Positions 13,826-21,729 are shown, numbered from the stretch's first letter. The stretch is DNA of 35,100 nucleotides from Fen-1038 sp042408355 (GCA_042408355.1 JBHORD010000173.1:1-35100), one strand, 5' to 3'. Program-made: numbers and translations. The notes: generated by a model from the letters alone, not told the origin.

Positions 13826-14860
13826 CTATATCGGATGCAAGCCTGCGAACTCAAGCCCAAGTGTTTCGTCCCACCCCATCATCAAGTTCATACACTGCAC
13901 CGCCGAGCCGGCCGCGCCTTTCATAAGATTGTCAATGGCGCACATCGAAACAACGTGACCATTGCTTTCATCGAGGTCGAATCCAAGATCGGCGTAATTC
14001 GATCCGGCCAGGATTTTCGGTTCGGGCACGCGATAGATTCCGCGTTGTTCTTTGACAATGCGAAGAAATGGATTTTCATTGGCGGCGGCGCGATAGGCTT
14101 TCCATAAATCCTTTGTTGTCACGCCGGGTTTGACTTGCGCGTGCGCCGTCGCCAACACGCCGCGCACCAAATCCACGGAAGTCATCGTCAGTGAAACATT
14201 TTTTACGCCCAATTCTTGAATCACTTCGGCGGTGTGACGATGCCCAAACGGAGAAAAGGTTCGTATCACGGAAGCCCGCTCCGGGTGGTGTGAAGCGGGG
14301 TTTCCTTCCGCGCCTCCTTCTGATGAACCAACTTTTATTTCGATGATGATCGGCGCATCCTTGTCAATCAAATCCGCTTTGACGAGCGGAAGCAAGGCGA
14401 GGTTGCTGGCGGTAGCATTGCATCCCACGCCGCTGACATAATACGCGGCGGCGAGTTCGGCGCGATGAAATTCGGGCAAACCATACACAAATTTGCTCAG
14501 CCATTCCGGCGCGGCGTGTTTTTCGCCATACCATTTTTCGTAAACCGCGGCGTCGCGCAGGCGAAAGTCCGCGGCGAGATCAACAATTCTTGGCGCGAGT
14601 TTTGCGTATTCGTTGATATGGCGCTGCGCCTCGCCGTGAGGCTGCGCGAGGAAAAGCACATCCACAGGCTCAAGCCGCGCCGGATCGCTGAACTTAAGTT
14701 GCGTGCGCCTCCGCAGATTGGGATGGACTTGATAAACGAATTCGCCCATGTGCGAGCGCGACGTGACTTGCCTGACTTCCACATTCGGATGATCGAGCAA
14801 AAGCCGTAACGTCTCGCCGCCGCCATAACCAGAACCGCCAACGATGGACACCGTTGTCAT
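13826..14860 (-). CDS. lysY: [LysW]-aminoadipate/glutamyl-phosphate reductase
   Basis: The 344-residue protein is an ArgC/LysY-type NADPH-dependent reductase. The dinucleotide loop is SIVGGSGYGGGETLRLLLDHP (5-25, with GxGYxG), and the catalytic cysteine lies in YYVSGVGCNATASNLAL. HRHTAEVIQELG holds the conserved His pair. It reduces the carrier-bound acyl phosphate made by LysZ to the semialdehyde. Its start overlaps the end of lysX by four bases (ATGA), so the two are translationally coupled. It shows the TSRSHMGEFVYQVHPNLR segment common to carrier-pathway members. Confidence 0.9.
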   Translation of the reverse strand: MTTVSIVGGSGYGGGETLRLLLDHPNVEVRQVTSRSHMGEFVYQVHPNLRRRTQLKFSDPARLEPVDVLFLAQPHGEAQRHINEYAKLAPRIVDLAADFRLRDAAVYEKWYGEKHAAPEWLSKFVYGLPEFHRAELAAAYYVSGVGCNATASNLALLPLVKADLIDKDAPIIIEIKVGSSEGGAEGNPASHHPERASVIRTFSPFGHRHTAEVIQELGVKNVSLTMTSVDLVRGVLATAHAQVKPGVTTKDLWKAYRAAANENPFLRIVKEQRGIYRVPEPKILAGSNYADLGFDLDESNGHVVSMCAIDNLMKGAAGSAVQCMNLMMGWDETLGLEFAGLHPI

Positions 14861-15729
14861 CGGGCAAACTCCCGGCTTGCGATGTTCGCGGTGTAATCCA
14901 CGATCTCACCCGCGATGTCAACTCCGCTCAACGGTTGCAGGGTGTGAAATTCCATCGTGTGATTGACCTCGTTGATCAGAAATCCGCGCTGAGGATGTTC
15001 GATCAGATCAACCGCCAACACACCGCCGCCGACCGCTTGCGCGGCTTTCAAACACAACTCTTCGACCTCCGGCGTGACCGGACACAACGCGCCCTCGCCG
15101 CCGCGCGCCGTATTCGTGATCCAATGCGGCGACATGCGATACATCGCCGTCAACACGCGCCCGCCGATCACCACTGCGCGAATATCGCGGCCGGGTTTCT
15201 CGATGTATTCCTGAATATAAAAAACCTGATGCTGAGTCGAACCGAGCGTAGCCTTGTGTTCAAAGATCGCCTCGGCCGCGTCGCGGTCGTTGATCTTTGC
15301 CAGCAAGCGTCCCCACGAACCGACGACAGGTTTCACAACCGCCGGATAGCCCAGTTTCTCCAACGCCTCCAACGCCGACTCCGGCGTGAACGCCACAATA
15401 TTGCGCGGCTGCGGCAATCCTGCTTTCATCAACAATGTGCTGGTGGTTAACTTATCGCCGCACGCTTCTGCAACTTCAACAGTATTCACCGTCGGCACGC
15501 CGAACGCGTTCAAGATTCGCAATGCGTAGAGACCGCTTGTGTAACTGATGCTGCGTTCCAGCACGGCATCGTATTGTTTCCATTGATGCGCATCGTCGAG
15601 ATCGAAATGAATCAAACGATCGTCGAGCCGGTCGAAGTCAATACCGCGTTTTTCGAGCGCGCCGAAGATCCATTTTTCTTCCACGCGTATGCGCGAACAC
15701 AAGACGCCAATCTTCAATCGCTTATGCAT
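14857..15729 (-). CDS. lysX: LysW ligase (alpha-aminoadipate or glutamate), RimK-type ATP-grasp
   Basis: The 290-residue protein is an ATP-grasp ligase. The central pattern is YPAVVKPVVGSWGRLLAKINDRDAA, followed by FYIQEYIEKPGRDIRAVVIGGRV and the metal-binding C-terminus FLINEVNHTMEFHTLQPLSGVDIAGEI. It links the amino group of aminoadipate (LysX) or glutamate (ArgX) to the C-terminal Glu of LysW. The two specificities differ by a few residues that I cannot assign with confidence; the argGH context suggests glutamate. I use the ATG at 15729 (MHKRLKIGVLCSRIRVEEKW), 14 bases after lysW, because the N-terminal strand starts there; an upstream in-frame start would run into lysW. Confidence 0.9.
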   Translation of the reverse strand: MHKRLKIGVLCSRIRVEEKWIFGALEKRGIDFDRLDDRLIHFDLDDAHQWKQYDAVLERSISYTSGLYALRILNAFGVPTVNTVEVAEACGDKLTTSTLLMKAGLPQPRNIVAFTPESALEALEKLGYPAVVKPVVGSWGRLLAKINDRDAAEAIFEHKATLGSTQHQVFYIQEYIEKPGRDIRAVVIGGRVLTAMYRMSPHWITNTARGGEGALCPVTPEVEELCLKAAQAVGGGVLAVDLIEHPQRGFLINEVNHTMEFHTLQPLSGVDIAGEIVDYTANIASREFAR

Positions 15730-15743
15730 ATTCTTCTCGAAAA

Positions 15744-15914
15744 TTATTCGCCCCAATCTTCCTGCTCCATCGGCGCAAGCTGTGCCGCGGCAGGATCGAG
15801 CGCGGTCACTTCCAGATCCACGCCGCAATCAGGGCAGACGATGATCTCGCCGACTTCGGTTCCGGCTTCGAGCGTAACCTGCGCGGCACATTCGGGACAA
15901 GATACAGTAGACAT
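15744..15914 (-). CDS. lysW: Amino-group carrier protein LysW
   Basis: This 56-residue protein is easily missed because of its size. It has two zinc-binding pairs, CPEC (C6, C9) and CPDC (C27, C30), an acidic middle, and ends in EDWGE, the diagnostic C-terminus whose final Glu carries the substrate amino group. It shields the amino group during kinase, reductase and aminotransferase steps and, being strongly acidic, docks on the basic surfaces of those enzymes. GGAG within the end of argH precedes its ATG; argH stops 3 bases upstream and lysX starts 14 bases downstream. All downstream LysW-dependent enzymes are present in the operon. Confidence 0.96.
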   Translation of the reverse strand: MSTVSCPECAAQVTLEAGTEVGEIIVCPDCGVDLEVTALDPAAAQLAPMEQEDWGE

Positions 15915-15917
15915 GAT

Positions 15918-17294
15918 TTATTCTCCTTTGACTTTTAATTTTGCAAATTGAATTTGTTTTTTGACAGATTGGGGACTTGTTCCACCAATCGAATGTCTTT
16001 TTTCGACAGACTTCATCGGATCAAAAACCTGATACACATCCGCCTCGAACGCGGGACTTAGAGTCTGATACGCTTCGAGCGATAGTTCATCCAGCCCAAT
16101 TTTTTTCTCCGCCGCGGCGCGGACGGCTTTCCCTGCAATCACATGCGTCTCTCGAAACGGGATTCCTTTGTTGACAAGATAATCTGCCAGGTCCGTTGCC
16201 ATCATTGTTGAGTCAATTGCAGCGCGCATTCGTTCGGGCTTGACGATCATCGTTCGCAATGCGCCGGCGATGACAGGCAGGACTGCAAACAAAATATCTG
16301 CGGCTTGAAAAACCGATTGCTTATCCTCCTGCAAATCTTTATCGTAAGTGGACGGCAAGCCTTTGAGCGCGGCAAGCAATCCGGTTAGCAAACCAATCAA
16401 TGTACCAGCCTTGCCGCGTGCGAGCTCAAACACATCCGGATTCTTTTTCTGCGGCATGAGACTTGAGCCCGTTGAAAACGAATCCGACAGCTCGAAGAAT
16501 CCAAATTCGGTGCTCGTATACAAAACTATTTGCCCGGCAAGTTTGCTTAGATGAATCCCAATCATCGTCGCGCAAAACAAAAACTCGGCGGCGAAGTCGC
16601 GGTCAGAAACGGCATCCATGCTGTTTTGAGAAACGTCCGCAAAGCCAAGCGATTTTGCCAGTTCCATTCGATCTATGGAAAGTGGGGTTCCTGCCAACGC
16701 TCCAGAACCCAACGGCAAAACGGAAACACGTTTTGTCAAATCGACGAGGCGCTCCCGGTCGCGCTGAAGCGGCCAGAAATGACTCAGCCACCAATGGGCG
16801 AGTAATACGGGCTGGGCACGTTGCAGATGTGTGTAACCGGGCATGATGATTTCGTCGGCAAGTTCGGCTCGTTGAATGATCGCAGATTGCAGATCGCGGA
16901 TTGCAGAATCAAGAGCAGGAATGGTTTGCAACATCCACAAACGAAAATCGGCAGCGACTTGATCGTTGCGGCTGCGCCCTGTATGCAATTTACCGGCGGT
17001 TGCGCCAGCCAATTCAGTGAGGCGGCGTTCGACCGCAGTGTGAATGTCTTCGTCAGAGGGCGCAAAAGAAAACTTTCCGCTGGCGAATTCTTTTTTAACG
17101 GTGTCCAGTCCGAGGGCGATCTGAGCGTGCTCTTCATCCGAAAGAATCTTTGCCTCATGCAAAACGCCCGCCCACGCCAGGCTTCCATCCACATCTTGAA
17201 TTGCCAGGCGTTTATCAACTGACAATGAGGAGTTCAGGTCCCAGGCCGCGGCGTCCAGTTTTTGAGCGAAGCGTCCGCCCCACAGAGTTGTCAT
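15918..17294 (-). CDS. argH: Argininosuccinate lyase
   Basis: The 458-residue protein is a full-length member of the fumarase/aspartase superfamily. The signature TGSSLMPQKKNPD (276-288) contains the catalytic serine, and LHTGRSRNDQVAADFRLW (103-120) and MPGYTHLQRAQP (151-162, catalytic His) are both present. It splits argininosuccinate into arginine and fumarate, the last step of arginine synthesis. It follows argG after one base and precedes lysW by three, so the arginine-specific steps and the carrier-protein steps share one transcript. Confidence 0.96.
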   Translation of the reverse strand: MTTLWGGRFAQKLDAAAWDLNSSLSVDKRLAIQDVDGSLAWAGVLHEAKILSDEEHAQIALGLDTVKKEFASGKFSFAPSDEDIHTAVERRLTELAGATAGKLHTGRSRNDQVAADFRLWMLQTIPALDSAIRDLQSAIIQRAELADEIIMPGYTHLQRAQPVLLAHWWLSHFWPLQRDRERLVDLTKRVSVLPLGSGALAGTPLSIDRMELAKSLGFADVSQNSMDAVSDRDFAAEFLFCATMIGIHLSKLAGQIVLYTSTEFGFFELSDSFSTGSSLMPQKKNPDVFELARGKAGTLIGLLTGLLAALKGLPSTYDKDLQEDKQSVFQAADILFAVLPVIAGALRTMIVKPERMRAAIDSTMMATDLADYLVNKGIPFRETHVIAGKAVRAAAEKKIGLDELSLEAYQTLSPAFEADVYQVFDPMKSVEKRHSIGGTSPQSVKKQIQFAKLKVKGE

Positions 17295-17295
17295 G

Positions 17296-18567
17296 TTAAT
17301 CTCTCTTGAACCTTGAATAATCGGGCTCGGGCATGTCGAGGCCGGAGACCGGCAAGCCGTTCAACGCGCGGACTTTCAACGACAAACCAAACAAACGGAT
17401 GAAGCCCTCGGCGTGGCTTTGATCGTAAACATCTTCCTCGCCAAAGGTTGCAAAATCTTCGCGATACAAACTGAACGGCGATTTGCGTCCCGCAGAAATG
17501 ATGTTGCCTTTATAAAGTTTGAGACGCACTGTGCCGGTGACTGGACCTTGCGTGGCATTGACAAACGCGTCGATTGCTTCGCGCAGAGGCGTGAACCACA
17601 AGCCGTTGTAAACAAGTTCGGCATATTTCACCGCGGCCATTTCCTTGAAGTGCATCGTCTCGCGGTCAAGGATAAGCGACTCAAGTTCGCGGTGGGCAAA
17701 AAGCAAAATCGTCCCGCCCGGCGTTTCATACACGCCGTGCGACTTCATGCCAACGAGTCGATTCTCGACGAGATCGGCGCGTCCGATGCCGTGCGCGCCG
17801 CCGATGGCATTGAGCCGCTCGACGATTTTGGCGGGCGAAAGTTGCTCGCCGTTCACCGCGCAGGGGACGCCGCTTTCAAATTCGATTTCAACGTATTCTG
17901 GTTCATCGGGCGCGTTCTCCGGCGACGCGCTGATCTGGTACATCGACTCTTCCGGCTCGTTCCACGGATCTTCGAGCAAGCCGCCTTCGTGCGACAGATG
18001 CCACAGATTCGAATCGCGGCTGTAAATGGATTTGATCGTGGCGGTCACAGGCACTTTATGTTTCGCGGCGTAAGCGATCGCATCTTCGCGCGAGCGGATT
18101 TCCCATTCGCGCCACGGGGCGATAATTTTGAGTCGAGGGTCGAGCGCCATGACCGTTAATTCAAACCGAACCTGATCGTTGCCTTTGCCGGTCGCGCCGT
18201 GCGCCACCGCGTCCGCGCCGACTTGATGCGCCACATCCACCAGATGCTTGGCAATCAACGGACGCGCCACCGACGTGCCGAGCAGATATTTATGTTCGTA
18301 CACTGCGCCTGCCTTGAGCATTGGGAAAAGATAATCCGCCGCGAACTCTTCTTTCATGTCATGGATGATGCACTGGCTGGCGCCGCTGTTCAAAGCTTTC
18401 TGTTCGAGGCCGCGTAAGTCCTCATCGCCCTGACCAATGTTGGCGCAAAAACAAACAACTTCACAGCCGTAGTTTTCCTTCAGCCACGGCACAATGACGG
18501 AGGTGTCGAGTCCGCCTGAGTAGGCGAGCACAACTTTCTTGACTTGCGGTTTTGGCTTGTCTTTCAT
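17296..18567 (-). CDS. argG: Argininosuccinate synthase
   Basis: The 423-residue protein has the N-type ATP pyrophosphatase loop AYSGGLDTSV (15-24) and the conserved segments FCANIGQGDEDL, GATGKGNDQVRFEL and SIYSRDSNLWHLSHEGGLLEDP. It joins citrulline and aspartate using ATP. It is somewhat longer than the usual 400 residues, mostly at the C-terminus (GLPVSGLDMPEPDYSRFKRD) and a short basic N-terminal extension. AAAAGGAG lies upstream of the ATG. It is the first structural gene of the eight-gene operon, and transcription has to pass a strong hairpin terminator about 26 bases upstream, which together with an Arg-rich leader peptide points to attenuation control. Confidence 0.96.
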   Translation of the reverse strand: MKDKPKPQVKKVVLAYSGGLDTSVIVPWLKENYGCEVVCFCANIGQGDEDLRGLEQKALNSGASQCIIHDMKEEFAADYLFPMLKAGAVYEHKYLLGTSVARPLIAKHLVDVAHQVGADAVAHGATGKGNDQVRFELTVMALDPRLKIIAPWREWEIRSREDAIAYAAKHKVPVTATIKSIYSRDSNLWHLSHEGGLLEDPWNEPEESMYQISASPENAPDEPEYVEIEFESGVPCAVNGEQLSPAKIVERLNAIGGAHGIGRADLVENRLVGMKSHGVYETPGGTILLFAHRELESLILDRETMHFKEMAAVKYAELVYNGLWFTPLREAIDAFVNATQGPVTGTVRLKLYKGNIISAGRKSPFSLYREDFATFGEEDVYDQSHAEGFIRLFGLSLKVRALNGLPVSGLDMPEPDYSRFKRD

Positions 18568-18592
18568 CAGTTCTCCTTTTGAGATGAAAATA

Positions 18593-18624
18593 AAAACAGC
18601 CCTCCGAGAAGGAGGGCTGTTTTG
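18593..18624 (-). terminator. Attenuator terminator upstream of argG (3:4 hairpin)
   Basis: On the minus strand CAGCCCTCC (18611-18619) pairs with GGAGGGCTG (18597-18605) across a five-base loop, flanked by AAAA/TTTT and followed by TTTTTATTTT. It stands between the promoter and argG, so it can only serve as a leader terminator. Confidence 0.88.
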
Positions 18625-18712
18625 GTGGACCTGTATGATGTACGTCAGCGCGTCGTGCGTTTCACACCATCATCCAAACAAAACGATCCCGGCCTTCTCG
18701 GAGAGAAGCGGG
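18602..18712 (-). promoter_or_regulatory. Alternative pairings of the argG attenuator (1:2 and 2:3)
   Basis: Region 1 (CCCGCTTCTC, 18703-18712) can pair with region 2 (GAGAAG and CGGG, 18688-18700). Region 2 in the form CTCCGAGAAGG (18693-18703) is also perfectly complementary over 11 bases to CCTTCTCGGAG (18602-18612), which contains the 5' arm of the terminator. The 2:3 pairing would therefore prevent the terminator, and 1:2 would allow it, exactly the layout of trp/his-type attenuators. Confidence 0.72.
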
Positions 18713-18754
18713 CTTCGAACGACGGGAGCGCGGTAACGCAAACGTGCCGAACAT
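18662..18754 (-). CDS. Putative arginine-rich leader peptide of the argG operon
   Basis: The ATG at 18754 opens a 30-codon frame with six Arg codons, three of them clustered as CGC-TCC-CGT-CGT (residues 9-12, RSRR), and two more groups later (LREGRDR). The frame runs across regions 1 and 2 of the attenuator and ends in TGA before region 3. A ribosome stalled at the RSRR codons for lack of Arg-tRNA would cover region 1 and free region 2 to act as antiterminator. The start lies only about four bases after the predicted transcription start, with no Shine-Dalgarno sequence, so it would be read in near-leaderless mode. A second tiny frame (GTG-AAA-CGC-ACG-ACG-CGC-TGA) follows near 18664-18644. Confidence 0.6.
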   Translation of the reverse strand: MFGTFALPRSRRSKPASLREGRDRFVWMMV

Positions 18755-18764
18755 ATTGGGCGGT

Positions 18765-18792
18765 ATTCTACTATGGTTGTGAAATATGTCAA
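18765..18792 (-). promoter_or_regulatory. Sigma-70-type promoter of the argG-lysK operon
   Basis: On the minus strand TTGACA (18787-18792) and TAGAAT (18765-18770) are spaced by 16 bases. This places the start of the transcript near 18757 and leaves a leader of about 190 bases before argG. Confidence 0.75.
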
Positions 18793-18845
18793 TGCTTTTA
18801 AAGCCGGAGCGGGAAAGATGGACGTCAGACAAAACCGAACACGGT

Positions 18846-18857
18846 TATAATTCTGCC
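18846..18857 (+). promoter_or_regulatory. -10 element (TATAAT) next to the radical SAM start codon
   Basis: TATAAT (18846-18851) is followed after six bases by the ATG at 18858. Transcription would begin at or near the A of the ATG, giving a leaderless mRNA. No good -35 is visible. Confidence 0.6.
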
Positions 18858-20873
18858 ATGTTAACCCCACAAGAAATCGAGGCGCGCCTCGAACAAATTT
18901 TATTAAAGGTACAAAAGCCGGGCCGTTACGTCGGCGGCGAACTCAACACGGTTGTCAAAGATTGGGACAAAATCCAAACCAAAGTCGCGCTGGTCTTTCC
19001 GGATATTTATGATATCGGCGTTTCCAACGTCGGATTGAAAATTCTGTATGACCAGATTAATCAACGCGGCGACGCGCTGGCCGAACGCGCCTACGCGCCG
19101 TGGGTTGACATGGAAGCGCTGATGCGCGAGCGCGGCATTCCGCTTTACACGCTCGAATCAAAACGCCCTCTGAGCGGCTTCGACCTCATCGGCTTTTCGT
19201 TCCCCTACGAGACGCTCTACACCAACGCGCTCAACATCCTCGACCTGGCGGGCATTCCAGTTCGCTCCGTGGATCGCGATGACTCGCATCCGATCATCCT
19301 CGCCGGCGGACACGCGGCCACCAACCCCGAACCGATGCACGCGTTCATTGATGCGTTCGTGATCGGCGAGGGCGAGGAAGTCATCCACGATATCATAAAC
19401 ACAGTTCAAAAGTTTAAAGGTTTACAAGTTGAAAAGTTTAAAGGTTTACAAGTTGACAAGTTTAAAGGTTTGCAAGTTGACAAGTTGAAACCTGCCGACT
19501 CGCAAACTCGTCAACTTTCCAACCGCGAAGAAACATTACGCGCCTTAGCAAAAATTCCCGGCGTTTACGTGCCAAAGTTTTACCAGGTCCATTATATGGA
19601 TGACGGCACGATTTCACATGTTGAAACATTAATGGATGGAATCGCGAATCCGGTCGTCAAGCGCATCGTAGCGCAATTGCCTCCGCCGCCGACCAAGTTC
19701 ATCGTGCCGAATATTGACGTGGTGCATAACCGCGTCTCGGTGGAGATTATGCGCGGATGCACGCGCGGGTGCCGATTCTGTCAGGCGGGCATGATCACGC
19801 GCCCGGTCCGCGAACGAAGCGTGGATGAAATCGTGGAGGCCGCCGAAGCCGCAGTCAACGCGACCGGCTTTGAAGAGCTGGCATTGCTGTCATTATCATC
19901 ATCGGACTTTTCGTATGTTGTGGAACTGGTCAACAAAGTCAGCGAGCGATTCAAAGGGCGCAAGTTAACCATCTCGCTTCCGTCGCTGCGAATCGAATCC
20001 GTTTCGGTTGATCTGATGGATAAATTGCGCGAGCATTATTCCGGCGGGTTCACGCTCGCGCCCGAAGCCGCCACCGAACGAATGCGGCGCATCATCAACA
20101 AATTCATTCCCGATGAAGACATCCTCAACACCACGCGCGAAATCTATCGGCGCGGCTGGACGACGATCAAGCTGTATTTCATGATCGGCCATCCATCCGA
20201 AACGCTCGAAGATGTGCAGGCCATTGCAGATTTATGCAAACGCGTCATCAGCGAGGGGCGCAAAGTCGCGGGATGGAAAGTCAAACTTCACGCGGGCGTC
20301 AGCACGTTCGTGCCCAAGCCGCAGACGCCATTCCAATGGGTATCGGTGGACAGGCGCGAAAATATCCTTGCCAAACAGGAATTGCTTCGGAACGAATTGA
20401 AAGATCGCAACATTAAATTGAGTTGGACCGAGCCGGACGATACACTGCTTGAAGCCTGGCTTTCGCGCGGCGACCGCCGCATGTCCGAAGTGATTTACAC
20501 GGCATGGAAAAACGGCGCGAAGTTCGACGCGTGGGGCGATCAAATGAAATACGATGCGTGGATGTCGGCTTTTGAAGAACACGGCCTCGACCCGGCCTTT
20601 TACACCTATCGCCAGCGCCGCACCGATGAAATCTTTCCGTGGGATCACATCAGCACGGCGGTGCGAAAGAATTTTCTCTTCCAGGATTTCCGCCAATCGC
20701 TCGAAGGCAAGATCCGCATGGACTGCCGCTTGAATTGTTTCGCCTGCGGAATCCTGCCAACGTTCTCGAATCTGCGGCGCGAGCATCCCGGCGAAGAATG
20801 GAAATGTCCGGAAGTGAAGTCGCCCTCCCGCAATCCAGTTGCCGGTGTTCAGTTACCGGTTGTCGGCGATTGA
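18858..20873 (+). CDS. B12-binding radical SAM protein (TIGR03960-like)
   Basis: The 671-residue protein has a cobalamin-binding-like N-terminal domain (about 40-185, VALVFPDIYDIGVSNVGLKIL) and a radical SAM domain with the cluster motif GCTRGCRFCQAG (C301, C305, C308), followed by LSLSSSDFS and a long C-terminal part with ALKDRNIKLSWTEPD-like and WSRGDRRMSEVIYTAW-type segments. It matches the TIGR03960 family, of unknown reaction, which is commonly followed by a DUF2344 protein as here. The start at 18858 is chosen because homologues begin at this point and a TATAAT lies just before it. Residues 185-222 are an odd insert of KFKGLQV repeats made by a tandem DNA repeat, between the two domains. 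Confidence 0.9.
   Translation: MLTPQEIEARLEQILLKVQKPGRYVGGELNTVVKDWDKIQTKVALVFPDIYDIGVSNVGLKILYDQINQRGDALAERAYAPWVDMEALMRERGIPLYTLESKRPLSGFDLIGFSFPYETLYTNALNILDLAGIPVRSVDRDDSHPIILAGGHAATNPEPMHAFIDAFVIGEGEEVIHDIINTVQKFKGLQVEKFKGLQVDKFKGLQVDKLKPADSQTRQLSNREETLRALAKIPGVYVPKFYQVHYMDDGTISHVETLMDGIANPVVKRIVAQLPPPPTKFIVPNIDVVHNRVSVEIMRGCTRGCRFCQAGMITRPVRERSVDEIVEAAEAAVNATGFEELALLSLSSSDFSYVVELVNKVSERFKGRKLTISLPSLRIESVSVDLMDKLREHYSGGFTLAPEAATERMRRIINKFIPDEDILNTTREIYRRGWTTIKLYFMIGHPSETLEDVQAIADLCKRVISEGRKVAGWKVKLHAGVSTFVPKPQTPFQWVSVDRRENILAKQELLRNELKDRNIKLSWTEPDDTLLEAWLSRGDRRMSEVIYTAWKNGAKFDAWGDQMKYDAWMSAFEEHGLDPAFYTYRQRRTDEIFPWDHISTAVRKNFLFQDFRQSLEGKIRMDCRLNCFACGILPTFSNLRREHPGEEWKCPEVKSPSRNPVAGVQLPVVGD
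19408..19523 (+). repeat. In-frame tandem 24-bp repeat with an inverted end, inside the radical SAM gene
   Basis: Three 24-bp units (19408-19431, 19432-19455, 19456-19479; form AAAGTTTAAAGGTTTACAAG plus TTG) encode KFKGLQVE/D, and a partial fourth follows. Downstream, GCAAACTCGTCAACTTTCC (19502-19520) is a near reverse complement of the unit's end (AAGTTGACAAGTTTG-like), so the block has inverted termini like a mobile or REP-type repeat. Its composition is AT-rich compared with its surroundings. Confidence 0.75.
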
Positions 20874-21490
20874 TGAGGATTCGAATCACGTTTTCCAAAA
20901 CGGGGGCGCTGAGATATATCGGAAATCTCGACCTGCACACGATTTGGGAACGCGCGGCGCGGCGCGCGGGACTTCCGCTGGCGTACACGCAGGGATTTCA
21001 TCCTCAGCCGAAAATTAATCTCGCCTCTCCCCTTCCGCTGGGAATTTCTTCCCGCTGTGAGATTGTTGATTTGCGCCTCCGCGAAGATATTGATCTGACG
21101 GATTTACCGAGCCGTTTGCAAGCCGCGATGCCATCCGGAATTGGAATCATCCAGGTCGAACAGGTGGCTGAAGGCGCGCCCGCTTTGCAGACTCAAATCG
21201 TCGCGGCGGAGTACGAGGCCGCTTTGACGGAAGCCATTGACGGGTCCGCGTTGAAGCGAAAGATGCAAGAATTGCTGGCCAGCGAATCATTGCCGCGCCA
21301 ACGTCGAGGGAAAGAATACGATCTGCGCCCGCTTATCGAAATGCTTGAAATGAATTCGGAAAACAAAATCCGGATGAGGCTGTCGGCACGCGAGGGCGCG
21401 ACCGGACGTCCCGAAGAAGTTCTGGATGCGCTGGGAGTGGCCATCGAAAACGTCAGGATCGAAAGAACCCGTTTGATTTTTGGAGATTGA
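20873..21490 (+). CDS. DUF2344 (TIGR03936) protein, radical SAM partner
   Basis: The 205-residue protein begins MRIRITFSKTGALRYIGNLDL and has ERAARRAGLPLAYTQGFHPQPKINLASPLPLGISS, the marks of DUF2344. In many bacteria this domain is fused to, or encoded directly after, the TIGR03960 radical SAM protein. Its biochemical role is not known; the strict pairing suggests that it binds the same substrate, possibly an RNA. The ATG at 20873 overlaps the TGA of the radical SAM gene by one base (TGATG), so termination and restart of translation are coupled. A longer frame upstream exists but would run through the preceding gene. Confidence 0.88.
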   Translation: MRIRITFSKTGALRYIGNLDLHTIWERAARRAGLPLAYTQGFHPQPKINLASPLPLGISSRCEIVDLRLREDIDLTDLPSRLQAAMPSGIGIIQVEQVAEGAPALQTQIVAAEYEAALTEAIDGSALKRKMQELLASESLPRQRRGKEYDLRPLIEMLEMNSENKIRMRLSAREGATGRPEEVLDALGVAIENVRIERTRLIFGD

Positions 21491-21515
21491 ACGCAAGCGT
21501 GGTAGAATTTTTCAC

Positions 21516-21566
21516 AAGCCGCCGCGATGTATCGAGCGGCTTCAAATTAAGGAGATTCGAATCTCT
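21516..21566. other. Hairpin and small palindrome after the DUF2344 gene
   Basis: AAGCCGC (21516-21522) pairs with GCGGCTT (21536-21542) around an inner CGAT/ATCG. A perfect 14-bp palindrome, GAGATTCGAATCTC, follows at 21552-21565. The first may end transcription, although it lacks a T-tract. The second looks like a tRNA T-arm, but no tRNA body can be folded around it. Confidence 0.4.
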
Positions 21567-21620
21567 CCATGGGGCATGATAATTGGTGATTATGCAGATA
21601 ATTGGTTTCATGCGCGCTTG

Positions 21621-21649
21621 TTGACATTCACAGAAACCGGTTCATAAAA
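21621..21649 (+). promoter_or_regulatory. Possible promoter of the FecR-cyclase operon
   Basis: TTGACA (21621-21626) and ATAAAA (21644-21649) are 17 bases apart. The -35 is perfect and the -10 is weak. Confidence 0.45.
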
Positions 21650-21729
21650 AATGGTTGCTCAGCCGCCGTCCAAAGCATAGACACATTAAACAATCAGTGA
21701 ATGTCAATAAAGGCAAACGAGGAGAGCAT

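Noticed and set aside
18568..18757. T-box leader for argG
   Set aside because: GTTACCGCG on the minus strand resembles a T-box core, but it lies only about 20 bases from the predicted transcription start, leaving no room for a Stem I with a specifier loop. GGTCCACC is in the wrong orientation.
21541..21575. A tRNA gene around GAGATTCGAATCTC
   Set aside because: Only a T-arm-like piece is present; no acceptor, D-arm or anticodon arm can be paired.
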